A stretch of DNA of 53,618 nucleotides, taken from NCBI GenBank assembly GCA_012520195.1, contig JAAYOS010000064.1, positions 1 through 53,618 of the forward strand, read 5' to 3'. The DNA is from Clostridiales bacterium. GTDB lineage: Bacteria; Bacillota; Clostridia; Oscillospirales; JAAYOS01. Made by a program: the position numbers and the translations under genes. This document shows, piece after piece, positions 43,242-51,990 of this stretch; positions within the stretch are counted from its first letter, which is position 1; each line of letters starts with the position of its first letter. The notes below the pieces were generated by a model. It searched no databases, had not been told where the DNA came from, and was given only the letters and a program-made list of their open reading frames with translations.

Positions 43242-44696
43242 ATGAAAAATAGAAATAGGTCAATGCTTTGCGACTACTATGAACTGACGATGGGCAATGG
43301 GTATTTTGAAAAAGGTATGGCCGACCAGATCGTCTACTTTGATGTATTTTACAGATCTGTCCCCGATGAGGGAGGGTACGCAATATTTGCCGGTCTTGAG
43401 CAGATCGTGGATTATATTAATGAGCTCCACTTTACAGAGGAGGATATCGAATTCCTCAGGGGTAAGGGCGACTTCAGTGAGGGCTACCTCGACTGGCTTC
43501 GCAATTTTAAGTTCACCGGTGACATATACGCAGTACCAGAAGGTACTCCAGTTTTCCCAAACGAGCCGATTCTGACTATCAGGGCTCCTGCCTGTGAGGC
43601 TCAATTGATTGAGACGTATGTTCTTCTTACTGTGAATCACCAATCGATGATTGCGACAAAGGCCAATCGAATTTGTCTGGCTGCACAGGGAAGAACGGTA
43701 TTGGAGTTTGGTTCCCGTAGGGCGCACGGTGCAGATGCAGCAACCGACGGCGCACGTGCCGCTTATATCGGAGGATGTGCAGGGACTGCCTGTACTCTAT
43801 CCGACATGGTATACGGTGTGCCTGCAGGTGGAACTATGGCCCATTCCTGGGTGCAGATGTTTGACTCGGAGTATGAAGCATTTAAGGCATACTGTGAGAT
43901 ATACCCTAATAATGCAACACTACTCGTTGACACCTACAATGTGCTAAAAAGCGGAGTACCAAATGCCATTAAGGCATTCAAAGAGATTCTGGTACCTAAA
44001 GGGATCACTAAATGTGGAATAAGGCTCGATTCGGGTGACATCACTTATCTCTCCAAGAAGGCCCGTAAGATGCTGGATGAAGCGGGATTTACCGAGTGTA
44101 AGATCGTTGCCTCAAATTCTCTTGATGAGTGGATCATCAGGGATTTGATCATCCAGGGTGCAGAGATCGATGTTTTCGGAGTAGGGGAGCGCCTAATAAC
44201 CTCGAAGAGTTCTCCGGTATTTGACGGAGTGTATAAGCTTGTTGCCACAGAGACTCCCGATGGAACTGTTGTCCCAAAAATCAAAATCAGCGAGAGCTCG
44301 GCTAAGATTACAACTCCTCATTTTAAGAAGTTCTATAGACTCTATGAACGCGATAGCGGCAAGGCTATTGCAGACCAACTATGTGTATTTGACGAAACAA
44401 TCGATGACACCAAACCCTTAGAGATATTCGATCCTATCGATACATGGAAGCGTAAGGTAGTAACGAATTTCATTGCAAAAGAGATGCAAGTTCAGATATT
44501 TAAGGACGGTAAACTAGTATATGACTTACCGCCTCTGCCCGAGATCCAGAAATTCTGCGCTGAGCAGGTCGGTACACTGTGGGATGAGGTCAAACGATTC
44601 GAATCACCACATAACTATTATGTTGACCTATCGCAAAAGCTATGGGATATCAGACATGGCATGCTAAGTGATATAACTGCTCCCAAGACACTGTAA
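43242..44696 (+). CDS. pncB: Nicotinate phosphoribosyltransferase
   Basis: 484 residues, ATG with TAAGGA upstream. It makes nicotinate mononucleotide in NAD salvage. The N-terminus has MLCDYYELTMGNGYFEKG, the phosphoribosyl/active-site region has EFGSRRAHGADAATDGARA and the phosphorylated histidine lies in AGGTMAHSWVQMF; IRLDSGDITYLSKKAR and FGVGERLITS are further family motifs. The gene has its own promoter and terminator. Confidence 0.96.
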   Translation: MKNRNRSMLCDYYELTMGNGYFEKGMADQIVYFDVFYRSVPDEGGYAIFAGLEQIVDYINELHFTEEDIEFLRGKGDFSEGYLDWLRNFKFTGDIYAVPEGTPVFPNEPILTIRAPACEAQLIETYVLLTVNHQSMIATKANRICLAAQGRTVLEFGSRRAHGADAATDGARAAYIGGCAGTACTLSDMVYGVPAGGTMAHSWVQMFDSEYEAFKAYCEIYPNNATLLVDTYNVLKSGVPNAIKAFKEILVPKGITKCGIRLDSGDITYLSKKARKMLDEAGFTECKIVASNSLDEWIIRDLIIQGAEIDVFGVGERLITSKSSPVFDGVYKLVATETPDGTVVPKIKISESSAKITTPHFKKFYRLYERDSGKAIADQLCVFDETIDDTKPLEIFDPIDTWKRKVVTNFIAKEMQVQIFKDGKLVYDLPPLPEIQKFCAEQVGTLWDEVKRFESPHNYYVDLSQKLWDIRHGMLSDITAPKTL

Positions 44697-44698
44697 CA

Positions 44699-44747
44699 AA
44701 AATCGCTCATTAGGTTGTGGTATGAACCTATTGAGCGATTTTCTTTA
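44699..44747. terminator. Bidirectional terminator between pncB and the yhaNO-type genes
   Basis: A long stem (44699-44716 with 44725-44742, one mismatch) containing ATCGCTCA is followed by TTTCTTT on the plus side and by T residues on the minus side. Confidence 0.88.
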
Positions 44748-44784
44748 TATAAGATAATATGACATCTGTGTTTCTTCGGAGACC

Positions 44785-47052
44785 TCATCCTTTTTGGATA
44801 GAGTCGAGAGAAAGTATGTTTACTCCCGGTCTACCTTTTAGATAAGCCCCTTCACGTCTGTGACATGTGAAAAGTATGATCTGTCTTTCCTTTGATTCCT
44901 GGTACAGATACTCCAGTGCATAGGCCATACGAGTGTCATCAAAGGTAAGCAATGCGTCATCGAGAATTATAGGAACACTTTTGCTCTGCGGAAGGACGAT
45001 TCTGCATATAGCAAGTCTGAGTGCGAGGTAGAGTTGGTCTGCTGTTCCGCTACTCAGCTCAAGTGATCTTCTGACACCTTCACTTGAGTCACTACCAGCC
45101 ATCGCCTCAAATTCCTTATTGATTATTACGCGGCTGTATCGGTTTGATGTCAGAGCTGAGAATATCTTTGCAGTCTCTTCATTCAAGCGAGGAGAGAACC
45201 GCTCACGAATCAGTCTGAATGCGTCGGACAGTGTATTGAGAGCAACTGTTATTGCAGAATACTGTTGCCGCATTTTCTTAAGGCGCTGGCTGATCTGACT
45301 TATCTCATACTCCAACTCGGTAGAATTACGCTTATGTGATAACCTGCCTTCAAGAAGAGCCTTCTGCCTGTTGAGGGCAGATAATTCTTTTTCCTTCATC
45401 GCAAGCTCGGCTCTATAGTCATCTGAAATGTATGTGAACTGAAGAGTGGCGTCCGAATCATCCAGCCAATTAGCTTTTAGAGTGTTGAGTAGTTCTTCAG
45501 CTCTGTGTATCTCTGACACCTTTCTATTGTAATCTTCTATGGCATCGACAGCTGATTGCACAGCATCGCTAAGACCGTTCTCAATATCAGTAGTGCATTT
45601 GAAGAAAGGGAAGATATCTTTTATCCTTGTGACTATCTCTTCCGAATACTGTACAGTCAGATTGATATCATGGTTTGACTCAATCTCCTCTTTTGTCTGC
45701 AAATACTCATTGACCAGAGATACATAGCCTTTGAGGGCATGTATTATCTCGTCCTGGCTCTTTACGCCGTACTTCTCCAATATCGACTTTGTAACTGCAG
45801 CGATATGTTTTCTGGCTTTTGAACGGGAGATGGCAAGCAATACTAGGGGAGAGAACAGAACCAGTAGTGCTGGTATAAGCCAAGAGGGAACGCCGCGAAT
45901 TATTTCGGGTGTCGTAACCGAAATAATGACTGAAAGGACAAGGGGGATTAATAGAAAAGGGGAGAGCTTACGGAAGAAAACTCTTGAAACACTGCCAACG
46001 GTTAAAGACTTTAGGTGGTTTGTATCCTTCAACACTAATTCCTTCGCCTTATCGATACTGCAGCCGCCAAAAGGTTTGTGCTCGGAAAGGAGTATCCTAT
46101 GCTCATCAGCGCGACGCTGCTTCTCTCGTAGCAGAGCAGATTGTGCCTGAGAAGTAAGTTTTCTCTCCTGTTCGGAAAAGAATCTCCGCTCCAATACCCG
46201 GAGCTCATCGGGTGTAGGTTTCGGGTTTCCGGACGGAAGGGTCCTAGAGGCAGCAAGCGCATCCTGTTGTGCTTTTTTCAACCGGTTTTCCGCTTCCTGA
46301 ATTCTTGACTGGATACTTACATTAAACTCTTTCTGCTTTTCTGCAATGCGGTCTAGCATCGCATTATATTCCGACTCAAGTGATGATATTTTCATCTGAA
46401 GTGCATCTAGCTCTGCACTGTTCTCTAGGAATGAGTCAAGCTCAGACTTTAGCGAAGCAAGACTCTGCTCCAGTTCAGGGATTCTTCCTCTGCCTCGGTA
46501 CTCCAGCTTCCTCTGCCAACCTTCGAGAGCTGAACGTGCTTCAATATATGATGACCTCTCATCGCCGGAAGATACAAGTGCCAGTATTCTACGTTCGAGC
46601 TCGCTTGTGCCTCCGGAAGGAAGCCTAGGGCTACCAATAAAAGCACTTCGTTCAAAGCAACTGAGATCAATGCCCAAGAGCAGCTCCCCGATATCCGTAT
46701 TTGACAGGGATACTTCCTCACCTAAAATACTGTAAGCCTGAAAATCTCTCATGGGAGCAGATTGATTTGACGTACGTCTCTCCAGAATCAATTCCCCGAG
46801 ATCTTCAGTGTAAACTTTCATTCTACCGCTCATAGGTGACCCAGACCAGGGACGGAAGCGGTTTTTTACTGCAAGAGAGCTTTTACTGTCCCTTTCAGAT
46901 GTGTTTATGCCATATAGCATAGACTTAATGAATACGCACCAGGTTGATTTACCTGTTTCATTTGAGCCTTCGATTATGTTTAACCCTTCAGAAAGAGAAA
47001 GGGAGCGATTTTCGAGGTTGCCAAAGGTGGCAGTCATATCAGAAATTATCAA
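44785..47052 (-). CDS. SMC/Rad50-like ATPase with coiled coil and membrane hairpin (YhaN type)
   Basis: 755 residues from the TTG at 47052, preceded by AGGAGAGGAGG; this gives the family start IISDMTATFGNLENRSLSL. Walker A is EGSNETGKST, followed by a long coiled coil (about residues 180-350 and 430-640) interrupted by two hydrophobic segments (SPFLLIPLVLSVIISV and LIPALLVLFSPLVLLA). Signature SLELSSGTADQLYLALRLA and Walker B VPIILDDALLTFDD close the ATPase. B. subtilis YhaN has the same membrane-interrupted layout and pairs with nuclease YhaO; the gene overlaps its YhaO-like partner by 14 bp. A role in DNA end processing is inferred. Confidence 0.92.
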   Translation of the reverse strand: MIISDMTATFGNLENRSLSLSEGLNIIEGSNETGKSTWCVFIKSMLYGINTSERDSKSSLAVKNRFRPWSGSPMSGRMKVYTEDLGELILERRTSNQSAPMRDFQAYSILGEEVSLSNTDIGELLLGIDLSCFERSAFIGSPRLPSGGTSELERRILALVSSGDERSSYIEARSALEGWQRKLEYRGRGRIPELEQSLASLKSELDSFLENSAELDALQMKISSLESEYNAMLDRIAEKQKEFNVSIQSRIQEAENRLKKAQQDALAASRTLPSGNPKPTPDELRVLERRFFSEQERKLTSQAQSALLREKQRRADEHRILLSEHKPFGGCSIDKAKELVLKDTNHLKSLTVGSVSRVFFRKLSPFLLIPLVLSVIISVTTPEIIRGVPSWLIPALLVLFSPLVLLAISRSKARKHIAAVTKSILEKYGVKSQDEIIHALKGYVSLVNEYLQTKEEIESNHDINLTVQYSEEIVTRIKDIFPFFKCTTDIENGLSDAVQSAVDAIEDYNRKVSEIHRAEELLNTLKANWLDDSDATLQFTYISDDYRAELAMKEKELSALNRQKALLEGRLSHKRNSTELEYEISQISQRLKKMRQQYSAITVALNTLSDAFRLIRERFSPRLNEETAKIFSALTSNRYSRVIINKEFEAMAGSDSSEGVRRSLELSSGTADQLYLALRLAICRIVLPQSKSVPIILDDALLTFDDTRMAYALEYLYQESKERQIILFTCHRREGAYLKGRPGVNILSLDSIQKG

Positions 47053-48163
47053 GATAGTCAGCCTCCTCTCCTTCAAGAGCATCCAGTCCGTATCGCGCTG
47101 CAAGGTCTATAATCTCTCTATCCTCATTGGAAGCACTCTCATCCATCTTTTCTCTCAATAGTGAAAGGAAAGTACCACGCAGTGTGTCCTCACTACAGTA
47201 ACTCCAGATGTCACGTGGAAGTTTTGTCCGGTTAATGATCTCGGCATAGAAGACAAGAGGTGAGATACTTTTACTAATTTCTTCAATTGAAATCAAATTA
47301 GGCTCAATTTCACCTGAGAGGGTTATTCTGAATAGATCTTCCTGTGACTGGGAAGGTAATGCATTTATTATTTCTTTAGCAGGGGAGTCGTTACCAGTTA
47401 GATTTACTGTGAGATCATAATATTTTGCCCCGCTCAAGGGGAGAAATGTCATGTTTACTCCTCTGCCCAACTCAACAAGATACATGCCTTTGCTGCCCGT
47501 TTCATCAAAGCCCCGGCCTTCAGGACATCCAGAAAAGGCGAATACAGTGTTTCCTACCTTCTGTGGCTCTGTACGGCTGTGAATGTGGCCTAGGGCAAGA
47601 TAATCCGCTCCGCAGGCAGCGATGTCGTTTGTGTAGACAGGATGGTAAATGGGCTCTCTCGGATTGAGTTCACCATGAAGCATAATAACCGAGGGCTTAT
47701 AAAAGCCCCCGGTATCAGAGTTATTACCCAATGAAAAGTTACTTAAGGTAGAGCGAAAAAGATTGGGAGATGTAAATCCCGCTCCATAGAGAGTCATTTG
47801 AGGAAGCTCTATTCGCTCAATTGCGGATGATTTGAAAATGTGTACATTTTCAGGCCAGACATTAAGATTGTAAGGAGAACCAAGATGGAAATAATCGTGA
47901 TTCCCTGGAGCTATAAACACAGGTATTGCGGTCGAAGACAGAATGTCTGAAACACTGCTAGTAACATCGAAGGAGATGTTTGGACTGTCAAACAGGTCGC
48001 CACATATAAGCAGAGCATCAACTCTATGATGCTCTGCTAATGTGACAATCTCTTCAAGAATGCCAAGCTGTCTTCTTCGCCTGAAAATGGCCTTTTCCTC
48101 CGGTAAGAAGGCAAAGGGGCTGTCGATATGCAGATCTGCAGTATGAAGAATTTTGATACTCAT
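47039..48163 (-). CDS. Metallophosphoesterase, SbcD/Mre11-like nuclease (YhaO type)
   Basis: 374 residues from the ATG at 48163, with GGAGG upstream. Two-metal phosphoesterase motifs are all present: LHTADLHIDSPF, LICGDLFDSP, APGNHDYF, MLHGE and ALGHIHSR. It forms an Mre11/Rad50-like pair with the overlapping downstream ATPase and probably trims DNA ends or nucleoprotein blocks. It lies downstream of oadB and the OadG-like gene, apparently on the same transcript. Confidence 0.94.
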   Translation of the reverse strand: MSIKILHTADLHIDSPFAFLPEEKAIFRRRRQLGILEEIVTLAEHHRVDALLICGDLFDSPNISFDVTSSVSDILSSTAIPVFIAPGNHDYFHLGSPYNLNVWPENVHIFKSSAIERIELPQMTLYGAGFTSPNLFRSTLSNFSLGNNSDTGGFYKPSVIMLHGELNPREPIYHPVYTNDIAACGADYLALGHIHSRTEPQKVGNTVFAFSGCPEGRGFDETGSKGMYLVELGRGVNMTFLPLSGAKYYDLTVNLTGNDSPAKEIINALPSQSQEDLFRITLSGEIEPNLISIEEISKSISPLVFYAEIINRTKLPRDIWSYCSEDTLRGTFLSLLREKMDESASNEDREIIDLAARYGLDALEGEEADYLDNF

Positions 48164-48226
48164 CCGATTCCTCCAATAATTCCTCTTCGGTTCCCGATAC
48201 TGCATCTCAGTTAGGAAAGGCCAGCT

Positions 48227-48346
48227 TTAGGTTTCGGGAAAAATTTTAGTTAGAAGTTTAATAATGAGATAGATTACTATCAGAACCGAAAATACTCCGA
48301 CTAAACCGTATCCCATAAGTACGAAAGCAGCACCTAGTTCTGTCAT
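48227..48346 (-). CDS. OadG-like small membrane subunit of a sodium-pump decarboxylase
   Basis: 39 residues, ATG at 48346 with GGAGG upstream on the minus strand, stop TAA at 48227-48229. It is a single transmembrane helix (ELGAAFVLMGYGLVGVFSVL followed by IVIYLIIKLLTKIFP), the usual OadG/gamma-chain pattern, without the periplasmic or cytoplasmic tail of longer family members. It starts 18 bp after the oadB stop. The gamma chain helps assemble the beta channel with the carboxyltransferase. Confidence 0.85.
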   Translation of the reverse strand: MTELGAAFVLMGYGLVGVFSVLIVIYLIIKLLTKIFPET

Positions 48347-48364
48347 AATATATATTCCTCCAGT

Positions 48365-49540
48365 TTATGCTATCAGAGTTGTAAGCCAAGGTACGAGTGC
48401 GAGCACCATACCCCCTGCTAACACAGACCCAAGTTGTCCAGAGACATTTGCACTTGTAGACTGCATAAGGATAAAGTTTGTTGGATCCTCCTTGGTCGCC
48501 ATCCTCTGTATTACGCGAGCAGACATTGGGAATGCAGAGATTCCTGCGGCTCCGACCATGGGGTTTATCTTTTCCTTTGTAAAGAGGTTTAGGAACTTGG
48601 CGAACAGTACACCGCCTGCGGTATCGAAAATGAAGGCTACTAAGCCGAGAGCGAGGATCAGCAGTGTAATCGGTTGCAGAAAGTTTTCATAGTGCATGGT
48701 AGCACCAATTGTAATACCTAGAAGTAGTGTGACAATGTTTGTCAACTCATTCTGGGCTGCGAGCGAGAGACGCTCAATAACACCTGAAACACGAATAAGA
48801 TTACCAAACATCAGCAGACCAATTAGGGGAACACTTATCGGTGCGGCAATGCCCGACACCACTGTTATGATAATTGGAAATGCAATGAGCACTATCTTTG
48901 ATATTTTTTTGTCGCGGTATGGCATACGAATGAGGCGCTCTTCACGCGTTGTCAATGCGCGAATAACGGGCGGCTGTATGATTGGAACTAGCGACATATA
49001 TGAATATGCGGCAACTGAAATTGGTCCTATAATTTTAGGTGCAAACTTCGTAGCAACAAAAATCGATGTAGGGCCATCAGCTGCACCGATTATGCCGATT
49101 GAGGATGCAACCTTAAGATCGATGTTCAGACCAAGATTGAATGTTTTATCAAGAACGGTACCAAGGGCGATTGCTGCAATAATAGTAAAGAATATACCGA
49201 ATTGAGCGGCAGCACCAAACAGCAGCATACGTGGGTTTTTTAGGAGCTCAGAAAAGTCTATCATTGCACCGACTCCGACAAATACTAACACGGGGAAAAT
49301 TTCAGTCAGAATTCCGATGTTGTAGAATATCTGGAGTACTCCTGCAGAACCTTCACTATCCCAGACTGTAGCCAGGGGTAGATTGACGAGGATGGCACCA
49401 AAACCGATTGGCAGGAGTAATGCCGGCTCATATTCCTTCTTAATGGCTAGATAAATAAGAAGTAGGCCGATGGCGTACATGATAACTTGCTGTATGTTCA
49501 AGCTAAAGACGCCGGGGAAGAGCTCTTTTAGGTTTACCAA
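48365..49540 (-). CDS. oadB: Sodium-translocating decarboxylase beta subunit
   Basis: 391 residues, TTG start at 49540 with AAGGAAGTG 8 nt upstream. The polytopic beta subunit couples decarboxylation of a carboxybiotin carrier to sodium export. Family motifs: VFVGVGAMIDFSELL, SSIGIIGAADGPTSIFVATK with the essential aspartate, AAYSYMSLVPIIQPP and AFPMSARVIQR. The gene is followed by an OadG-like gene, but the alpha carboxyltransferase and biotin carrier are not in this window; the decarboxylated acid (oxaloacetate, methylmalonyl-CoA or glutaconyl-CoA) cannot be told. Confidence 0.95.
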   Translation of the reverse strand: MVNLKELFPGVFSLNIQQVIMYAIGLLLIYLAIKKEYEPALLLPIGFGAILVNLPLATVWDSEGSAGVLQIFYNIGILTEIFPVLVFVGVGAMIDFSELLKNPRMLLFGAAAQFGIFFTIIAAIALGTVLDKTFNLGLNIDLKVASSIGIIGAADGPTSIFVATKFAPKIIGPISVAAYSYMSLVPIIQPPVIRALTTREERLIRMPYRDKKISKIVLIAFPIIITVVSGIAAPISVPLIGLLMFGNLIRVSGVIERLSLAAQNELTNIVTLLLGITIGATMHYENFLQPITLLILALGLVAFIFDTAGGVLFAKFLNLFTKEKINPMVGAAGISAFPMSARVIQRMATKEDPTNFILMQSTSANVSGQLGSVLAGGMVLALVPWLTTLIA

Positions 49541-49950
49541 GGCTTTTCACTTCCTTATTATGATGGTAGTGGCGGCAGCATCACTGTAGTATGTATCAAT
49601 CGTAAATCATTTTACCGGGTCGAAGATGCAACCACAGTGGTAAATAGTCATTTGCTACCATGCAAGCAATTTGCATACAGGACATATTATATGCTCAATT
49701 CTGACAAATTACAATAGTCTGAGTGCTCTTTTCACCCGTAAGGAAATACATTTCGTCACACTAGACTGGCTACTTATGACTGCTACTCAGTTTATTCAAA
49801 AGATGCTTACAGACATACGAAAACAGATCACTCCGAAGAAAAAGTGTCTATGTGGGCAGTGTTTACTCAGTAAATATAGCAAAATACAAAAAGTTTAATA
49901 TAAGTTAACACTTTTTTAATTATTTACAACAACTTTTTTAACAGATGAGG
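49541..49950. other. Intergenic stretch between oadB and the 50009 terminator
   Basis: About 410 bp. An inverted ATGCAA/TTGCAT pair lies at 49660-49676. A 75-codon plus-strand frame (49671-49898) has no ribosome site and an improbable composition, so it is not called. No clear promoter for oadB was found. Confidence 0.5.
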
Positions 49951-49952
49951 GG

Positions 49953-50035
49953 TAGAATAATAATTGCAAGAAGTGATTAATTTTTCATTTTTCCCTCCTA
50001 TTTTTTAACAGAGACGGTTTTCCGTCTCTGTTTTG
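49953..50035 (+). ncRNA. Candidate small RNA ending in a Rho-independent terminator
   Basis: TAGAAT at 49953-49958 could be a -10 box, although no good -35 is found. Downstream is an unstructured U-rich segment with CCCTCCT (49993-49999), complementary to ribosome sites, then a perfect terminator: CAGAGACGG (50009-50017) with CCGTCTCTG (50022-50030), loop TTTT, and TTTTGTTTT. No protein gene precedes the terminator on this strand, so it must end a short untranslated RNA or an unseen longer one. The terminator is secure, the RNA is not. Confidence 0.4.
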
Positions 50036-50038
50036 TTT
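50009..50038 (+). terminator. Rho-independent terminator without an upstream gene
   Basis: A 9-bp stem with a 4-nt loop and a T-rich tail. It also shields tRNA-Gln from upstream transcription. Confidence 0.88.
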
Positions 50039-50113
50039 TCCGTATCAAATATCGCGTCATGGTTGGTCTAGACTCTCATCGACAAAGATAAAAGTAAATT
50101 TTAAAATATGGAC

Positions 50114-50143
50114 TTGACAAGTAGCATAAAAATGTAGTAACAT
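50114..50143 (+). promoter_or_regulatory. Promoter of tRNA-Gln
   Basis: TTGACA (50114-50119) and TAACAT (50138-50143) with 18-bp spacing, ending 11 bp before the tRNA. Confidence 0.6.
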
Positions 50144-50154
50144 ACTGTACGTAT

Positions 50155-50228
50155 TGCGGGATTGTGTAACGGTAGCACGGCAGACTCTGACTCTGTTTGT
50201 GAGGGTTCGAATCCTTCTCCCGCAGCCA
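50155..50228 (+). tRNA. tRNA-Gln (anticodon CTG)
   Basis: Acceptor TGCGGGA pairs with TCCCGCA, D arm GTGTAACGGTAGCAC, anticodon stem GCAGA/TCTGT with loop CTCTGAC giving CTG (reads CAG), T arm GTTCGAATC, and an encoded CCA end. The U1-A72 pair at the acceptor end is typical of tRNA-Gln. Confidence 0.96.
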
Positions 50229-50231
50229 TAG

Positions 50232-50265
50232 AAAAAGGCTTTGGGTTTCTGGCTCAAGGCCTTTT
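50232..50265 (+). terminator. Terminator-like hairpin after tRNA-Gln
   Basis: AAAAGGCTTTG (50233-50243) pairs with CAAGGCCTTTT (50255-50265), one G-U pair, the T run being part of the stem. It may be leaky into the following foldase gene, for which no separate promoter is obvious. Confidence 0.65.
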
Positions 50266-50329
50266 CATTCAGATTGCATATGTCTGGGCTCGGAACTATA
50301 TGCAGTCGGTCAGGAAGGAAGTTTTTCGG

Positions 50330-51817
50330 ATGAGTTCTTCAAAAAAGAAAAACAACGCAAAAGGTGGCCTTAGTGACCGCTTTTATACAATTATTGCTAT
50401 CGTAATTGTCGTTGTGTTAGCGGCTTCGCTCATTACTGCTGTATCTCAGAATATTGTTAAGTCTGGCAGATTTTTTCCTGCAGTAAAAGTTGGAGATGAT
50501 AAAGTATACCCACACGAGGTCAATTTCTACTATATAAACTCTTACATGAATTTTGTGCAGAGTTACGGGGATTACTTAAGTTGGGTCGGCCTTGACCCAA
50601 GTTTGCCACTGAAGGCACAAAAACACTCCGAAGACAAGACTTGGCATGATTATTTCTTAGAAGCAGCGACAAACTCAGTGCACGAAATAAAGGCACTATA
50701 TAGAGAGGCCACTTTAGCAGGCAATACAATCAGTGAAGAGCATGTACAGCAAATCGACAGCGATATCGCTTCGCTTGAGGCTTCCGTAGAAGCGCAGAAC
50801 ATGAGTCTTGACTACTATCTCTCCTCAACATACGGTAAGCAGATGACGCTTGATGAGTATAAACGTATTATGACCGAGAGCTATATCGCACAAGAGTATT
50901 CCTTACAGAGATATAACGGGTTTGAGTACTCGGATGATGACATAATGGATTACTACCAGTCGAACAAGAGGAATTTTGATATAGTTGACTATCGAAGCTT
51001 TTTCTTCTCATCAGCGCCCGAAGGCACTAGCCCGACTCAGGAAGAGATAGACAATGCTAAAACATCAGCAAAGTCTTTGGCTGAAATAATGCTGTCCGCT
51101 ATTACTGATGAGCAATCTTTCATTAAGCTAAGTCTTCAAAACGCCACTGATGAACAAAAGTCACTGTATGAGGATGAGAGCTACACCCTTCGTGAAGGAG
51201 TTCCATATTCATCAACCCCAAATGTTGATGTTGGTGACTGGCTGTTCGACAGTAGCAGGGCTCCTGGCGATACCACAATGATAGAGACAGATTCCGGTTA
51301 CTATGTTCTGTATATGAAAGCTCGGTACCGCAACGACTATAACACGGTAAACGTACGACATATACTAATTCAGTTCGATTTGGACGAAGGGGCTACCGAA
51401 GCCACGGATGAACAGAAAAGCGCCGCAAAAGCTTCTGCTGAGGCAATTCTAAGTGAATGGGAATCTGGAGATAAGACTGAGAGTAGCTTTGCTGAGCTGG
51501 CAAAGGAGCACTCTGAAGATACCGGTTCTATCGAGAACAGTGGACTGTATGAGAACATCAGCAAGGGCTTAATGGTTAAGAATTTTGAAGACTGGTGTTT
51601 CGACAGTAGCCGTAGTGTGGGCGATACAGGAATTGTTGAGACAGAGTACGGTTACCATGTAATGTACTTCGTATCGCATGGAAGACCCTACTGGAAGGTA
51701 CAAGTAGAAACAGAAGTGCGTAACAATGACTTTACAGATTTTACTGACGAAACTAAGGACAAGTACCCACTAAGTAGAAATTCAATCGGTCTTATGGCTG
51801 TTGGACTACCGGGCTGA
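50330..51817 (+). CDS. Membrane-anchored PrsA/SurA-like peptidyl-prolyl isomerase
   Basis: 495 residues from the ATG at 50330, with AGGAAGGAAG upstream; the frame is open through the tRNA but that is accidental. A cytoplasmic lysine-rich start is followed by one transmembrane segment (TIIAIVIVVVLAASLITAV, about residues 20-38) and an extracytoplasmic SurA-like N-domain. Two parvulin-like regions follow: a degenerate one (about 220-340, with VGDWLFDSSRAPGDTTMIET) and a better one (NVRHILIQFDLDEG to VGDTGIVETEYGYHVMYF). It is a signal anchor rather than a lipoprotein, as no lipobox cysteine is present. It should help exported proteins fold. A terminator follows. Confidence 0.9.
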   Translation: MSSSKKKNNAKGGLSDRFYTIIAIVIVVVLAASLITAVSQNIVKSGRFFPAVKVGDDKVYPHEVNFYYINSYMNFVQSYGDYLSWVGLDPSLPLKAQKHSEDKTWHDYFLEAATNSVHEIKALYREATLAGNTISEEHVQQIDSDIASLEASVEAQNMSLDYYLSSTYGKQMTLDEYKRIMTESYIAQEYSLQRYNGFEYSDDDIMDYYQSNKRNFDIVDYRSFFFSSAPEGTSPTQEEIDNAKTSAKSLAEIMLSAITDEQSFIKLSLQNATDEQKSLYEDESYTLREGVPYSSTPNVDVGDWLFDSSRAPGDTTMIETDSGYYVLYMKARYRNDYNTVNVRHILIQFDLDEGATEATDEQKSAAKASAEAILSEWESGDKTESSFAELAKEHSEDTGSIENSGLYENISKGLMVKNFEDWCFDSSRSVGDTGIVETEYGYHVMYFVSHGRPYWKVQVETEVRNNDFTDFTDETKDKYPLSRNSIGLMAVGLPG

Positions 51818-51854
51818 TTGACGAAATAGTCAAAATATCAATCTAACTTATACT

Positions 51855-51884
51855 GGGATATCGTTAAACACGATATCCCTTTTT
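51855..51884 (+). terminator. Terminator of the foldase gene
   Basis: GGGATATCGT (51855-51864) pairs with ACGATATCCC (51870-51879), followed by TTTTT. Confidence 0.93.
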
Positions 51885-51990
51885 GCTGTCTAATAACGGT
51901 TAACTCCTGTCCTCTTTCCTGTGATCCTCTTTGATTATTATTTGTAATACTGGATAAAACCTGTATATGAATAATCTTATGGAGGAGCAC

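Noticed and set aside
49671-49898. 75-codon plus-strand ORF upstream of the 50009 terminator
   Set aside because: No ribosome site, no recognisable domain, and irregular composition; more likely non-coding.
50162-50329. Extension of the foldase frame back into tRNA-Gln
   Set aside because: Protein translation from within a tRNA gene is implausible, and ATG 50330 has a strong ribosome site directly before the membrane anchor.
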